This document shows, piece by piece, positions 35,061 through 44,780 of a stretch of DNA of 64,000 nt. How positions within the stretch are numbered: the stretch's first letter is position 1; each line of letters opens with the position of its first letter. Location: the NCBI RefSeq assembly GCF_900112255.1, contig NZ_FOLE01000002.1:62001-126000 (forward strand). Reading direction: 5' to 3'. Both the position numbers and the translations under genes were made by a program. The DNA is from Flexibacter flexilis DSM 6793 (GTDB taxonomy: Bacteria > Bacteroidota > Bacteroidia > Cytophagales > Flexibacteraceae). The notes below the pieces were generated by a model. It was not told where the DNA came from. It saw nothing but the letters and a program-made list of their open reading frames with translations, and made no database searches.

Positions 35061-35525
35061 ATGCACCCAAACGCCCAATTAATTCAGAAATTTTATACTT
35101 GTTTTCAACAAAAAGACTTTGCGGGAATGCAAGCCTGCTACCACCCAAACGCAACGTTTGAAGACCCCGCTTTTGGCAAACTCAATGCCGCGCAAGCCAA
35201 AGCCATGTGGCAAATGCTCATTAGCTCGGCCAAACGCCTTGACGTGACGTTCTCGGGCATTGAAGCCGACGATACGCAAGGCCGTTGCCACTGGGAAGCC
35301 GACTACGATTTTTCGAGAACTGGCCGCAAAGTACACAATGTTATTGAAGCAAAATTCAAGTTTAAAGACGGATTAATCCTTGAACATCAGGATAGTTTTG
35401 ATGTTTGGCGTTGGTCGGGACAAGCCTTGGGGCTTTCGGGAAAATTGTTAGGTTGGTCGCCATTGATTAAAAATAAAATCAGGCAGACGGCCACACTAAA
35501 TCTGGCCAAGTTTATGCAGAAATAA
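35061..35525 (+). CDS. SnoaL-like/NTF2-fold protein
   Basis: A 154-residue protein of the nuclear-transport-factor-2 fold. The first helix AQLIQKFYTCFQQKDFAGMQACYHPNATFEDPAFG is typical of SnoaL-like proteins, and the beta sheet follows with RCHWEADYDFSRTGRKVHNVIEAKFKFKDGLILEHQDSFDVWRW. Members act as small isomerases, hydrolases or binding proteins; no catalytic dyad can be assigned. It lies six bases after bshA and ends 12 bases before a dispersed palindrome at 35537-35564, which separates it from the convergent hupE-like gene. Confidence 0.85.
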   Translation: MHPNAQLIQKFYTCFQQKDFAGMQACYHPNATFEDPAFGKLNAAQAKAMWQMLISSAKRLDVTFSGIEADDTQGRCHWEADYDFSRTGRKVHNVIEAKFKFKDGLILEHQDSFDVWRWSGQALGLSGKLLGWSPLIKNKIRQTATLNLAKFMQK

Positions 35526-35536
35526 TAAAAATTCAG

Positions 35537-35564
35537 GTAGATACACACCGCTGTGCGTATCTAC
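35537..35564. repeat. Dispersed palindromic repeat, copy 1
   Basis: GTAGATACACAC (35537-35548) and GTGCGTATCTAC (35553-35564) form a 12-base hairpin with one mismatch and a CGCT loop. A near-identical element lies at 54673-54700. Both copies sit between convergent stop codons and may also act as terminators. Confidence 0.75.
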
Positions 35565-35576
35565 TTTTTATTTATG

Positions 35577-36185
35577 TTACTGCGCCGAAAGTTTGCCGAG
35601 CAATAGTACAAAAGCCATACCCGCCACCCAACTCGAAGCAATCAGATTCCAAGTGCGGGCATTGACGCGCAGCAGTTGCACCACCAAGCCACTGAGCAGC
35701 ATCATGGCCAAAACAATCAGCAATTGGCCAAGCTCCAGCCCGATATTAAACGCCAATAATTTGAGTACAATCTCCTCGTTTGGCAACAACAAACTACGCA
35801 AATAATTAGAAAAACCTAAGCCATGAATAAGGCCAAAACCCAAGCCCATTAGGTAGCGAAATACGACGGCAAATACATCTTTTTTAGGTTTTCCAAAAGT
35901 GTTTTGCGGAGGTTTTACAGCCCAATTAGAAACCGCCGTAACGATAATCGTAACGGGAATGAGTTGCTCGATGAGCTGCGCGGAAAATGGCACAAGTCCG
36001 AACACAGCCAACGCCAACGTAAGCGAATGCCCCACCGTAAAAGCCGTAATCAAACCCAATACTTTGCGCCAGTCTGGCCATAAGTAAATGGCACACAGTG
36101 CCATGACAAACAAAATGTGGTCGTAGCCGTTCCAGTCGGTAATGTGCTCAAAACCTAAGGTAAGATAGATTTGAAATTCGGACAT
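35577..36185 (-). CDS. HupE/UreJ-family membrane protein
   Basis: A 202-residue protein from the ATG at 36183-36185 (MSEFQIYLTLGFEHITDWNGYDHILFVMALCAIY); the frame extends 33 codons upstream but without family resemblance. It has six or seven membrane segments. The HupE signature of His and Asp at a membrane border is seen in FEHITDWNGYDHILF, with a second in TVGHSLTLALAVFG and a third in GFGLIHGLGFSNYL. The family is linked to nickel or cobalt uptake for hydrogenase and urease, though no such enzyme genes are nearby; many Bacteroidota carry it alone. The transported ion is unproven here. Confidence 0.85.
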   Translation of the reverse strand: MSEFQIYLTLGFEHITDWNGYDHILFVMALCAIYLWPDWRKVLGLITAFTVGHSLTLALAVFGLVPFSAQLIEQLIPVTIIVTAVSNWAVKPPQNTFGKPKKDVFAVVFRYLMGLGFGLIHGLGFSNYLRSLLLPNEEIVLKLLAFNIGLELGQLLIVLAMMLLSGLVVQLLRVNARTWNLIASSWVAGMAFVLLLGKLSAQ

Positions 36186-36378
36186 AACAGATAAACAAGG
36201 AAAGTAAATGAAAACGTTTGCGTGTAGTATCGTCCAGTTGATTTTGAAAAATAAGGAATTTTCGCGGACAAAAACAATACGCAAACGAATTATTTACCAA
36301 CGGCTTTTTTTAAGGCAAATATCAACCTTTAAAATCATATTTATCCGTTCCAATAATTGAAATTTGAACCTAACTATT

Positions 36379-36825
36379 TTAAAATATTAATAGTAAAATA
36401 GTTATCAGTAACCAAATGCCTATTCGCGTAATATTCTGACGAAAATACGGCGTTGGTGTTTGAAAAAATTTAACAAAAACAATTGCTCCCACAACAAGGT
36501 CAAGCATTAAAGCTCCTGACAATAAAAGATTTGCCCTCGGCCATGACTGCAAGGTAAAAAGCGCACCAACGACAGAGACGGCCAAAGCCTTTCCGATAAA
36601 AATCGCTCCTAAAATTTGCATTCCTGAAATATCACGGTACGATTCTTTGCTAAAAATGCCACTGAACTTGATGTTATTCAGATACAAAAATCCCATTGGG
36701 CTATAAAACAACGCAAGTGTACCAAGCAAGATAGTAGTAAGAAAAGCTCCACCTGGGACAGATATAGATTTAAGATACGCGCTCAAAATCGCCAAAGAGA
36801 GTAATATAATTTCTGATTTTCTCAT
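36379..36825 (-). CDS. Small integral membrane protein, unknown family
   Basis: A 148-residue protein from the ATG at 36823-36825 (MRKSEIILLSLAILSAYLKSISVPGG); the frame reaches 21 codons further upstream but the chosen start gives a clean N-terminal membrane segment. Four membrane segments are apparent at about 5-22, 28-52, 65-90 and 95-115, with a further hydrophobic C-terminus (IGIWLLITILLLIF). Short loops contain FSGIFSKESYRDISGMQILG and FFQTPTPYFRQNITR. I do not recognise the family. It is divergent from enolase and about 190 bases from the hupE-like gene on the same strand. Confidence 0.65.
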   Translation of the reverse strand: MRKSEIILLSLAILSAYLKSISVPGGAFLTTILLGTLALFYSPMGFLYLNNIKFSGIFSKESYRDISGMQILGAIFIGKALAVSVVGALFTLQSWPRANLLLSGALMLDLVVGAIVFVKFFQTPTPYFRQNITRIGIWLLITILLLIF

Positions 36826-38513
<1,688 letters not shown>

Positions 38514-38534
38514 TATCCTTATTTTCAGACAAAT

Positions 38535-38583
38535 AAGAGCAAAAAGGTGCTGTTTTTGAAAAAAACAGCACCTTTTTGCTCTT
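38535..38583 (+). terminator. Long perfect hairpin terminator after eno
   Basis: The arms 38535-38557 and 38561-38583 pair perfectly over 23 bases around a three-base loop (core AAAAAGGTGCTG with CAGCACCTTTTT). It starts 22 bases past the enolase stop. Confidence 0.88.
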
Positions 38584-38634
38584 TGCTATTTTATAAAAAC
38601 AAAGAAAATACACGCGACAAATAACGGTTTTTTC

Positions 38635-38642
38635 TAACTTTG
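38635..38642 (+). promoter_or_regulatory. Possible -7 box for rpiB
   Basis: TAACTTTG matches TAnnTTTG, 77 bases before the start codon; no upstream TTG at the usual distance. Confidence 0.35.
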
Positions 38643-38719
38643 ATGCCTATATTAACAAAAAAATACATTATAGCAGTATAAAGTATTGCTTTTATACAAA
38701 GCAAAAATTATATTTAACC

Positions 38720-39154
38720 ATGAAAAAAATAGCAATTGGTGGAGACCACGCAGGGTTTGATTACAAGAAACTTATTATCAGCAAATTAACAACGGCAGGT
38801 TATGAAGTTAAAGATTTTGGGGCATACAGCACCGACTCTGTGGACTACCCAGACTATGCGCACCCGCTGGCTTTGGGAGTAGAATCAGGCGAATTTGAAG
38901 TAGGAATTTTGGTATGTGGCAGCGGTAACGGCGTTGCTATTACGGCCAACAAACATCAGGGCGTGCGTGCGGCTCTTTGCTGGACTCCCGAAATTTCGGC
39001 TTTGGCTCGCCAACACAACAACGCCAATGTATTGTGCCTTCCCGCGCGTTTTATTTCGCAGGCCGAAGCGTGGCAAATCGTTAATACGTTTTTGAATACA
39101 GATTTTGAGGGCGGTCGCCACGAAAATCGCGTCAACAAGATTGCCTGCAAATAA
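38720..39154 (+). CDS. rpiB: Ribose-5-phosphate isomerase B
   Basis: A 144-residue enzyme interconverting ribose 5-phosphate and ribulose 5-phosphate in the pentose phosphate pathway. The RpiB/LacA pattern is complete: KIAIGGDHAGFDYKKLI (phosphate-binding Asp-His), DYPDYAHPLALGV, the active-site Cys loop ILVCGSGNGVAITANKHQGVRAALC, and the C-terminal ARQHNNANVLCLPARFIS. It is cytoplasmic. It has its own hairpin terminator (39173-39209), though trpF starts just past that, so read-through could supply both. The length is normal for the family. Confidence 0.95.
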   Translation: MKKIAIGGDHAGFDYKKLIISKLTTAGYEVKDFGAYSTDSVDYPDYAHPLALGVESGEFEVGILVCGSGNGVAITANKHQGVRAALCWTPEISALARQHNNANVLCLPARFISQAEAWQIVNTFLNTDFEGGRHENRVNKIACK

Positions 39155-39172
39155 ACCATTGATTTTATACAC

Positions 39173-39216
39173 ACAAAGCGTTTGGCTGTGCGGCAGTCAA
39201 ACGCTTTGTTTTTTTA
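39173..39216 (+). terminator. Terminator after rpiB
   Basis: ACAAAGCGTTTG (39173-39184) pairs with CAAACGCTTTGT (39198-39209), with an inner CTG/CAG extension and a T run to 39216. It ends only 10 bases before the trpF ATG. Confidence 0.8.
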
Positions 39217-39225
39217 AGAAAAGCC

Positions 39226-39861
39226 ATGCAAATAAAAGTGTGCGGAATGCGCGAGGCCGACAATATTAAAAATGTCGCTAATATTCAATATATCAGCTAC
39301 TTAGGGTTTATTTTTTATCCTAAATCTTCGCGATACGTGGGAGCGGATTGGCCTAAAGAAACCCTCGTTTCTGTGCCAAATGCTGTTCAGAAAGTTGGTG
39401 TTTTTGTAAATGAAAGCACAGAAAATGTCATAAGCATTTTACAGAAATACTGCCTAAACATTGCACAACTACACGGTGAGGAAACGCCTGCACAATGCGA
39501 CCAAATACGTGCCGCAGGTTTTGGCGTTTGGAAGGCTTTTTCGCTGGACAACAACTTTGATTTTGAGCAATTAGCAGCCTACGCGCCACACGTGGACTGT
39601 TTCGTATTCGATGCCAAAGGTGCTCATTACGGCGGAAATGGCCATACTTTCGACTGGCAGGTATTGAAAAAATATAAGCTCAATACGCCTTTTTTGCTTA
39701 GTGGCGGCCTAAATCCCGACAATTTCGGGCAAGCGGTAACACAAGCCGCAACCTTGCCGCAAATGGTTGGTCTCGACCTCAACAGCGGTTTTGAACACTC
39801 CCCTGCCCTCAAAAACACTGAAGCATTGGCGGCTGCTTTCACTACATTTTCAGGCCAATAA
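39226..39861 (+). CDS. trpF: Phosphoribosylanthranilate isomerase
   Basis: A 211-residue TIM-barrel enzyme of tryptophan synthesis, converting phosphoribosylanthranilate to CdRP. Marks are MQIKVCGMREADNIKNV (catalytic Cys7), YLGFIFYPKSSRYV, KVGVFVNESTENVI, IAQLHGEETPAQCDQI, and the phosphate site FLLSGGLNPDNFGQAV with VGLDLNSGFEHSPALKN. Tryptophan genes other than this are absent from the window, so trpF is separated from any trp operon here. Its 3' end overlaps the convergent SpoIIE-type gene by 20 bases (39842-39861). The rpiB terminator sits directly before its start. Confidence 0.95.
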   Translation: MQIKVCGMREADNIKNVANIQYISYLGFIFYPKSSRYVGADWPKETLVSVPNAVQKVGVFVNESTENVISILQKYCLNIAQLHGEETPAQCDQIRAAGFGVWKAFSLDNNFDFEQLAAYAPHVDCFVFDAKGAHYGGNGHTFDWQVLKKYKLNTPFLLSGGLNPDNFGQAVTQAATLPQMVGLDLNSGFEHSPALKNTEALAAAFTTFSGQ

Positions 39862-41449
39862 GCATCATATCGTCGGTTTGTGCGACTGCACCTTTCCAAA
39901 GGTGCAATTCTTGTTGTATGGCCGTAAACTGCTGCAACATGGAAGAATAAGCATTCGTAACAATCACTCTTTTCAGGTTCTCACTCCCTAATTTTCGGCG
40001 TTCGATTTGGCCTATTTGCTCCACAAGGCCATCTGTAAACATATAAAATTGATCGTCTTTTCGATAATTTATTTTAATAGATTCAAATTCTTTTTCTTTA
40101 TAAAAAGAAAATTCACCCAAAGGATATTTTGAGCCTTTTATTTCTTCCAAAATACCATCACTTATCCAAAATAAATTACTACCAGCCCCTGCAAAATGTA
40201 GGCAATTTCCATCTATAACTAATAAAGATAGCTTAATTCCTTCTGCAATAACTCCTTGCGTGTTGGGATTTAAAATTTGGCGCAATTTTGCATCTACTTT
40301 TTGTAAAATATCTTCGGGAAGATATGCCGTACATTCATTTATTACTTCATTAAACAATGAGACACCAACCATCGTTAGCAATGCGCCAGACATCCCGTTG
40401 CCAGTACAATTACCTACCGCCATTATTTTTGTATCTCCTTGTTTATGAAACCAATAAAAGTCGCCTGTTACAATTTCTTTAGGGCGATTTATCACAAAAG
40501 CATCTGCAAACTCTTTAGCTAAAACATCTTTTGATAGCAAAAAAGTATCTTGAACGCGCTTGGCGGCCTTGATGTTGTCCATGATATTTTGGTTACGCAT
40601 ATCAATTAATTTTTTCTGCTGATCAACTACTGATTTTTGCTCCGATAATGTATCATTTATCGCCGAAATTTCTTCCATTTGTTGCCTTATTTCCTCTTCA
40701 GCAGCTTGCAATTCTTCTATATTTGTTTTGAGTTCTTCTTGCGTTTCAATCAAAGCACTATTAGTGTAAACTAATTCAATATTTTTGGCTTTAATTTGCT
40801 CAAAATATTCTTTTATTTTGTTAGTTGCTGGCCGAAAAATAAAATAAGCTTCGAGCATCAAAACGATAAGTGTAACCAACATCAACTCAGTTTCTAATAT
40901 TTCCAGTGTATGGATTCGCTCTTTGGCCTCTTGGTCGTATCGGAAAGTAATAGTGTCCATTTTTTGCAAAAATTCAGACTCATGCGCCAAAATAATGCGG
41001 GTTTGCTGTTTGATTTGTGGCGTGTCTGCCAATATCAGAATATTTTGAGCCGCGTCGGACATGGCCACAAAATGCGGCTGTATTTGCGCAAACATCTGCC
41101 GAATCGTGTCAGAGTTATGCCCTGCGGGAATGCGCAAACTGATATCCCCGTGCAGCAAACCCAAATGCGACTTGCGCCACAGAGTCAAGGTTTGTTCTAA
41201 CTCCTCGTGCCTTTGCTGGTAATCTTTAAAATTCTCGGATTGTTGCAAAAGCAGCACTGTTTTTGTCAACTTTTGACTGAGCATTCGTTGGCGGCCAGAA
41301 ATATTGATGATGCGAGAGTCTGCTGCGTCTTTTTTGAGCATATAGCGTACAATTACTTGACTGCAAACCGTCATGATACCAACCAACGACAATGCTATAA
41401 TGTAAGCGATGCGCAATCTTTGGGCAGGGTGTTCTTCGTTGTGTGGCAT
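39842..41449 (-). CDS. Membrane SpoIIE-type protein with PilJ-like N-domain, altered metal-binding motif
   Basis: A 535-residue protein: membrane segment at about 13-35; a periplasmic helical domain to about 185 containing RIINISGRQRMLSQKLTKTV, the mark of the PilJ/NarX-type sensor; a second membrane segment at about 188-205; a long coiled coil (about 210-295, TQEELKTNIEELQAAEEEIRQ); and a SpoIIE/PP2C phosphatase domain to the end. In that domain TGDFYWFHKQ and the final QTDDMMLIG are normal, but the usual DCTGHG reads NCTGNG (Asn347, Asn351; codons AAT and AAC), losing a metal-binding Asp. It may be an inactive or altered phosphatase that senses and binds rather than hydrolyses. It overlaps convergent trpF by 20 bases. 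Confidence 0.85.
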   Translation of the reverse strand: MPHNEEHPAQRLRIAYIIALSLVGIMTVCSQVIVRYMLKKDAADSRIINISGRQRMLSQKLTKTVLLLQQSENFKDYQQRHEELEQTLTLWRKSHLGLLHGDISLRIPAGHNSDTIRQMFAQIQPHFVAMSDAAQNILILADTPQIKQQTRIILAHESEFLQKMDTITFRYDQEAKERIHTLEILETELMLVTLIVLMLEAYFIFRPATNKIKEYFEQIKAKNIELVYTNSALIETQEELKTNIEELQAAEEEIRQQMEEISAINDTLSEQKSVVDQQKKLIDMRNQNIMDNIKAAKRVQDTFLLSKDVLAKEFADAFVINRPKEIVTGDFYWFHKQGDTKIMAVGNCTGNGMSGALLTMVGVSLFNEVINECTAYLPEDILQKVDAKLRQILNPNTQGVIAEGIKLSLLVIDGNCLHFAGAGSNLFWISDGILEEIKGSKYPLGEFSFYKEKEFESIKINYRKDDQFYMFTDGLVEQIGQIERRKLGSENLKRVIVTNAYSSMLQQFTAIQQELHLWKGAVAQTDDMMLIGLKM

Positions 41450-41504
41450 ATTACAAAGAATTAGTGGTTAGAAATATAGCCGAAAAATTATTTTTAAATA
41501 TAAT

Positions 41505-41555
41505 ACAAAATGAGGTGAAATACAGCTTCCAAAACCATATTTCACCTCATTTTGT
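41505..41555 (-). terminator. Orphan terminator hairpin
   Basis: The arms 41505-41522 (core AATGAGGTGAAA) and 41538-41555 pair perfectly over 18 bases. No intact gene ends beside it on either strand; it lies 44 bases past the SpoIIE-type remnant. Confidence 0.7.
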
Positions 41556-41598
41556 TAATAAAATTTTCAAAAAATGAAAATTACTTTTTTTATATGGA

Positions 41599-41640
41599 TT
41601 ACATTTTCAAGCAAACAAGCATAATATCATCTGTTTAAGT
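41599..41640 (-). pseudogene. Remnant of the 3' end of a second SpoIIE-type phosphatase gene
   Basis: The minus strand encodes TDDIMLVCLKM then stop, against TDDMMLIGLKM then stop at the end of the neighbouring SpoIIE-type gene: 8 of 11 residues and 28 of 36 bases agree. The codon before it is TAA, where the intact gene has CAA (Gln). No further similarity was visible upstream. The likeliest reading is a deleted tandem copy, of which only the end and its terminator remain. Confidence 0.5.
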
Positions 41641-41773
41641 ATGCCGCCTCCTATGCTTATAACTCCTGAAGTCTGAAAAGTGAGAGTATTCATTTGCTTC
41701 AAAAAAATTCTATTAGCTTAAATCTCTCCTTCGGTGAAATATGCGTGTATTTAGCTTAACAATCGCTTTTTAT

Positions 41774-41781
41774 TACCTTTG
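41774..41781 (+). promoter_or_regulatory. -7 box for the M1 peptidase gene
   Basis: TACCTTTG matches TAnnTTTG, 27 bases before the chosen ATG, which supports that ATG over the TTG that overlaps the box. Confidence 0.5.
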
Positions 41782-41808
41782 CGCTCAATACCTTTTCAAA
41801 TAACTCGT

Positions 41809-43767
41809 ATGCACAAAATAAACTTTTTGAGAAATGTAGGGCTTACCGTGCTCTGCGCCTTTCCTTTTTTACTGAAAGCCCAATCATTAACCGAAACAGA
41901 AGCAAATAACTTAGACAACCTCATTACAGCCGAACGCAAGACCGCCACAGCCAAACAAAACTTTGCGGCTTCCCCGTTTACGGCCAATTACGATTTGAAA
42001 TATCATCGCCTCGAATGGAATGTTAATCCGAGCGTGTATTACATCAGTGGCGCGATTACTTCGCATTTTGTCCCCAAATCAAATGGCTTTTCCGAAATTA
42101 ATTTTGATATGGAAGCGTCGCTGGAAGTTGATTCTATTCTGTACCATGGCCAACCAATCACGGACTATACAGAAATGGAAGGCGACAGACTAAACATTGC
42201 CTTCGCAGACACGCTGCCCGCCAATACCCTAGATTCTATCACAGTCTATTATCATGGAGAGCCCACAAGCACGGGCTTTGGTTCGTTTATCAAAGATTCG
42301 CACAATGGCACACCTGTGATCTGGACGCTTTCTGAGCCCTATGGCGCAAAGGAATGGTGGCCTTGCAAACAAAGTCTCAACGACAAAATAGACTCCATTG
42401 ACATTTGGGTAACTACACCGTCCATTTATCGGGTGGCGGCCAATGGCTTGCTGGTAGATAGCATCGCAGCCAACGCCCATACTACTTATCACTGGAAACA
42501 TAAATATCCAATTGCGGCCTATTTGGTGGCTTTCGCTGTAACCAATTACAGCAGCTATACAGACCCTGTGCCGTTGGGTACGGACACCATGCCTATGCTC
42601 AACTATGTTTATCCAGAGAATATGAATACAGCCAAAACAGGAACAGCCGCATTGGTACCTGTTATTCAGCTTTATTCGCAGCTTTTTGGCACATATCCAT
42701 TTCATAAAGAAAAATACGGGCACGCTCAATTTGGTTGGGGTGGCGGCATGGAACACCAGACCATGAGTTTTGTGGTAAATTATGCCTTTGACTTGCTGGC
42801 GCATGAGTTGGCGCACCAGTGGTTTGGCGACAAAGTAACGTGCGGCTCTTGGGCAGAAATTTGGCTTAACGAAGGTTTTGCCACTTACTGTACGGGGATT
42901 GCGATGGAAAAACTAAGAGGTGCATCGGCTTGGAATAGCTGGAAAAACGCCACACGTAATAGTGCCCTTTCTCAAACTGGCTCTGTATTTGTGGACGATA
43001 CAACCAGCGTGGACAGGGTTTTCAGCAGCACGCTTTCTTACAACAAAGGTGCGATGGTACTACATATGTTACGTTGGAAAATGGGCGATACTGCCTTTTT
43101 TAATGGATTGAATAATTATGCCAACGATACGGCTCTGGCTTATAAATATGCCCATACCTCTCAACTTCAGGCACATTTGGAAGCAACCAGCGGTCAAGAC
43201 CTCACCGAATTTATCAATGATTGGGTGTATGGCAGAGGTTTTCCGCGTTATAACCTGCATTATCACCAAAGCCCTGATAGTGTGTTGCATATTACTTTAG
43301 GCCAAACGACCACTGCTCCAACTTCCGTAGATTTCTTTGAAATGCCCGTACCTGTGCGCGTAAGAGGTGCTGGCAATAAAGATACGATTGTGGTACTGAA
43401 TCATACCCAAAACAATCAGCAATTCGACGTAACCATTCCGTTTGCGGTAACGGGTATTACTTTCGACCCCGACAGATGGTTGTTGTACGGCAACGCAAGT
43501 ATCACGGCAGCCAAACCGCAACTTTCGGATAAGCTCGTACACTTGTACCCAAATCCTGCGCAAAATCAGGTGATTGTAGCCACTACCGATCAAGCTCCAA
43601 TCCAGCGTATCCAAATCAAAGACATGACAGGCCGCACGCATTTGGTAGCAGAAGGTTTTGCCCAAACACAGCAAACACTTTCGCTCAACCGTTTGGCTAC
43701 GGGTCTTTATCTCATTGAAATACAAACCAATAAAGGTTTTATTAGTAAGAAGTTGATAAAAGAGTAA
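41809..43767 (+). CDS. Secreted M1-family aminopeptidase with type IX sorting domain
   Basis: A 652-residue protein from the ATG at 41809 (MHKINFLRNVGLTVLCAFPFLLKAQ). An upstream TTG would include the promoter box. The N-terminal beta domain is at about 55-260. The catalytic part has the exopeptidase motif WGGGMEHQ (310-317) and the zinc site HELAHQWFG (332-340) with the third ligand Glu355 in WLNEGFATY. The last 80 residues (LVHLYPNPAQNQVIVAT, then ATGLYLIEIQTNKGFISKKLIKE) form a type A C-terminal sorting domain, so it is exported by the type IX system and anchored or released outside. It trims N-terminal residues from peptides. It is monocistronic, closed by 43791-43833. Confidence 0.95.
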   Translation: MHKINFLRNVGLTVLCAFPFLLKAQSLTETEANNLDNLITAERKTATAKQNFAASPFTANYDLKYHRLEWNVNPSVYYISGAITSHFVPKSNGFSEINFDMEASLEVDSILYHGQPITDYTEMEGDRLNIAFADTLPANTLDSITVYYHGEPTSTGFGSFIKDSHNGTPVIWTLSEPYGAKEWWPCKQSLNDKIDSIDIWVTTPSIYRVAANGLLVDSIAANAHTTYHWKHKYPIAAYLVAFAVTNYSSYTDPVPLGTDTMPMLNYVYPENMNTAKTGTAALVPVIQLYSQLFGTYPFHKEKYGHAQFGWGGGMEHQTMSFVVNYAFDLLAHELAHQWFGDKVTCGSWAEIWLNEGFATYCTGIAMEKLRGASAWNSWKNATRNSALSQTGSVFVDDTTSVDRVFSSTLSYNKGAMVLHMLRWKMGDTAFFNGLNNYANDTALAYKYAHTSQLQAHLEATSGQDLTEFINDWVYGRGFPRYNLHYHQSPDSVLHITLGQTTTAPTSVDFFEMPVPVRVRGAGNKDTIVVLNHTQNNQQFDVTIPFAVTGITFDPDRWLLYGNASITAAKPQLSDKLVHLYPNPAQNQVIVATTDQAPIQRIQIKDMTGRTHLVAEGFAQTQQTLSLNRLATGLYLIEIQTNKGFISKKLIKE

Positions 43768-43790
43768 GGTTATTTTAACATCCTAAATTG

Positions 43791-43833
43791 AAAAAAATGG
43801 CTACCCTTTCTATATCAGGGTAGCCATTTTTTT
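43791..43833 (+). terminator. Terminator after the M1 peptidase gene
   Basis: Arms at 43791-43807 and 43817-43833 (core ATGGCTACCCT with AGGGTAGCCAT) pair perfectly over 17 bases and end in a T run. Confidence 0.88.
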
Positions 43834-43864
43834 TGCACCTATTTGTATTTTTAGTAGATGTAAA

Positions 43865-43897
43865 TTTGCATAGCATAATATTTGTGGAGTATTTTTG
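43865..43897 (+). promoter_or_regulatory. Promoter of the REC-HPt gene
   Basis: TTTG at 43865-43868, 21 bases, then TATTTTTG at 43890-43897 fit the Bacteroidota promoter pattern, 51 bases before the GTG start. Confidence 0.6.
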
Positions 43898-43948
43898 CCA
43901 TATTTAGCAATAAATATATCAAGTAGCATATCCAAAAGCATCTAACGC

Positions 43949-44713
43949 GTGAATACACCAAATCCACTCATCAAAGCACTCATTTCCGAAGACAATTTGC
44001 TCAACAGCTACTTGTTGGCGCAAATGCTTAGGCGTTGGAATATTGCCGCAGATATGGCCACTACTGGCCACGAAACCATTAGCAAAGCGACCCAAACTAC
44101 TTACGATATTATTTTCTTAGATTTACAATTACCTGATATGCAAGGCTTTGAAATTGCAAAATATATCAGACAACAATACAGCTTCTCGGCCAATACACCC
44201 ATTGCTCTCACCACAGCAACACTCAATTTGGAGGAGCAAATACAGGCACAAGGCATTGATGCTTACCTGACCAAACCATTTTCGTTGGAAGATGTGGCCA
44301 ACGTACTCACCCAATTGTTAGGCAAAACGTTTAGCACAGAGTCGGAGGCGCAAGCCTTATTGACCAAGTCCTACGAAACCATAGACTTGACTTATTTGCG
44401 CAAACTCTCCAACGAAAATATAGCCTTTATCCGTAGCATGGCCACAGCCTTTTGTAACCAATCGCCTTTGTTTTTGGAGCAGCTCGCAGAAGCTGCCGAT
44501 ACTGCCGACTGGGAAACATTGCGCAGCGTTGCCCACAAAATGAAATCTACCGTCAGCATGATGGGAATGTCGGAAGCCGATAAGCTGCTGAACATAATGG
44601 AAGATTCAGAAAATGAATATGTTACTCCAAATGAAGCTAAACAACAAGTCGAACAATTGGAGCGTATTTGTCAAGAAGCATTTGTGGAACTGGCCGACTG
44701 GCGTAACGATTAA
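43949..44713 (+). CDS. Response regulator with receiver and HPt domains
   Basis: A 254-residue protein starting at GTG (43949-43951). An N-terminal receiver (about 8-125) has ALISEDNLLN with the acidic pair, phospho-acceptor Asp58 in IFLDLQLPDM, and Lys in YLTKPFSLED. A C-terminal histidine phosphotransfer domain (about 150-250) carries His196 in RSVAHKMKSTVSMMGM. Such REC-HPt proteins usually come from the tail of hybrid kinases and pass phosphate on to another regulator. Here it is a separate gene with no kinase nearby. It is cytoplasmic with no DNA-binding part. Partners are unknown; the single-domain receiver at 14566 is a formal candidate only. Confidence 0.9.
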   Translation: MNTPNPLIKALISEDNLLNSYLLAQMLRRWNIAADMATTGHETISKATQTTYDIIFLDLQLPDMQGFEIAKYIRQQYSFSANTPIALTTATLNLEEQIQAQGIDAYLTKPFSLEDVANVLTQLLGKTFSTESEAQALLTKSYETIDLTYLRKLSNENIAFIRSMATAFCNQSPLFLEQLAEAADTADWETLRSVAHKMKSTVSMMGMSEADKLLNIMEDSENEYVTPNEAKQQVEQLERICQEAFVELADWRND

Positions 44714-44780
44714 ATAAAATCCCCGCCTTCTGCATGCATTTGCAAAAGACGAGGACTATTTATTATATACTAATAATCAA

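Larger units (their letters stand above)
41450..41808. other. Intergenic region with gene remnant, 359 bases
   Basis: It lies between the SpoIIE-type gene (minus) and the M1 peptidase (plus). It contains an orphan terminator (41505-41555), a remnant of a second SpoIIE-type 3' end (41599-41640) and a -7 box for the peptidase (41774-41781). Confidence 0.6.
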
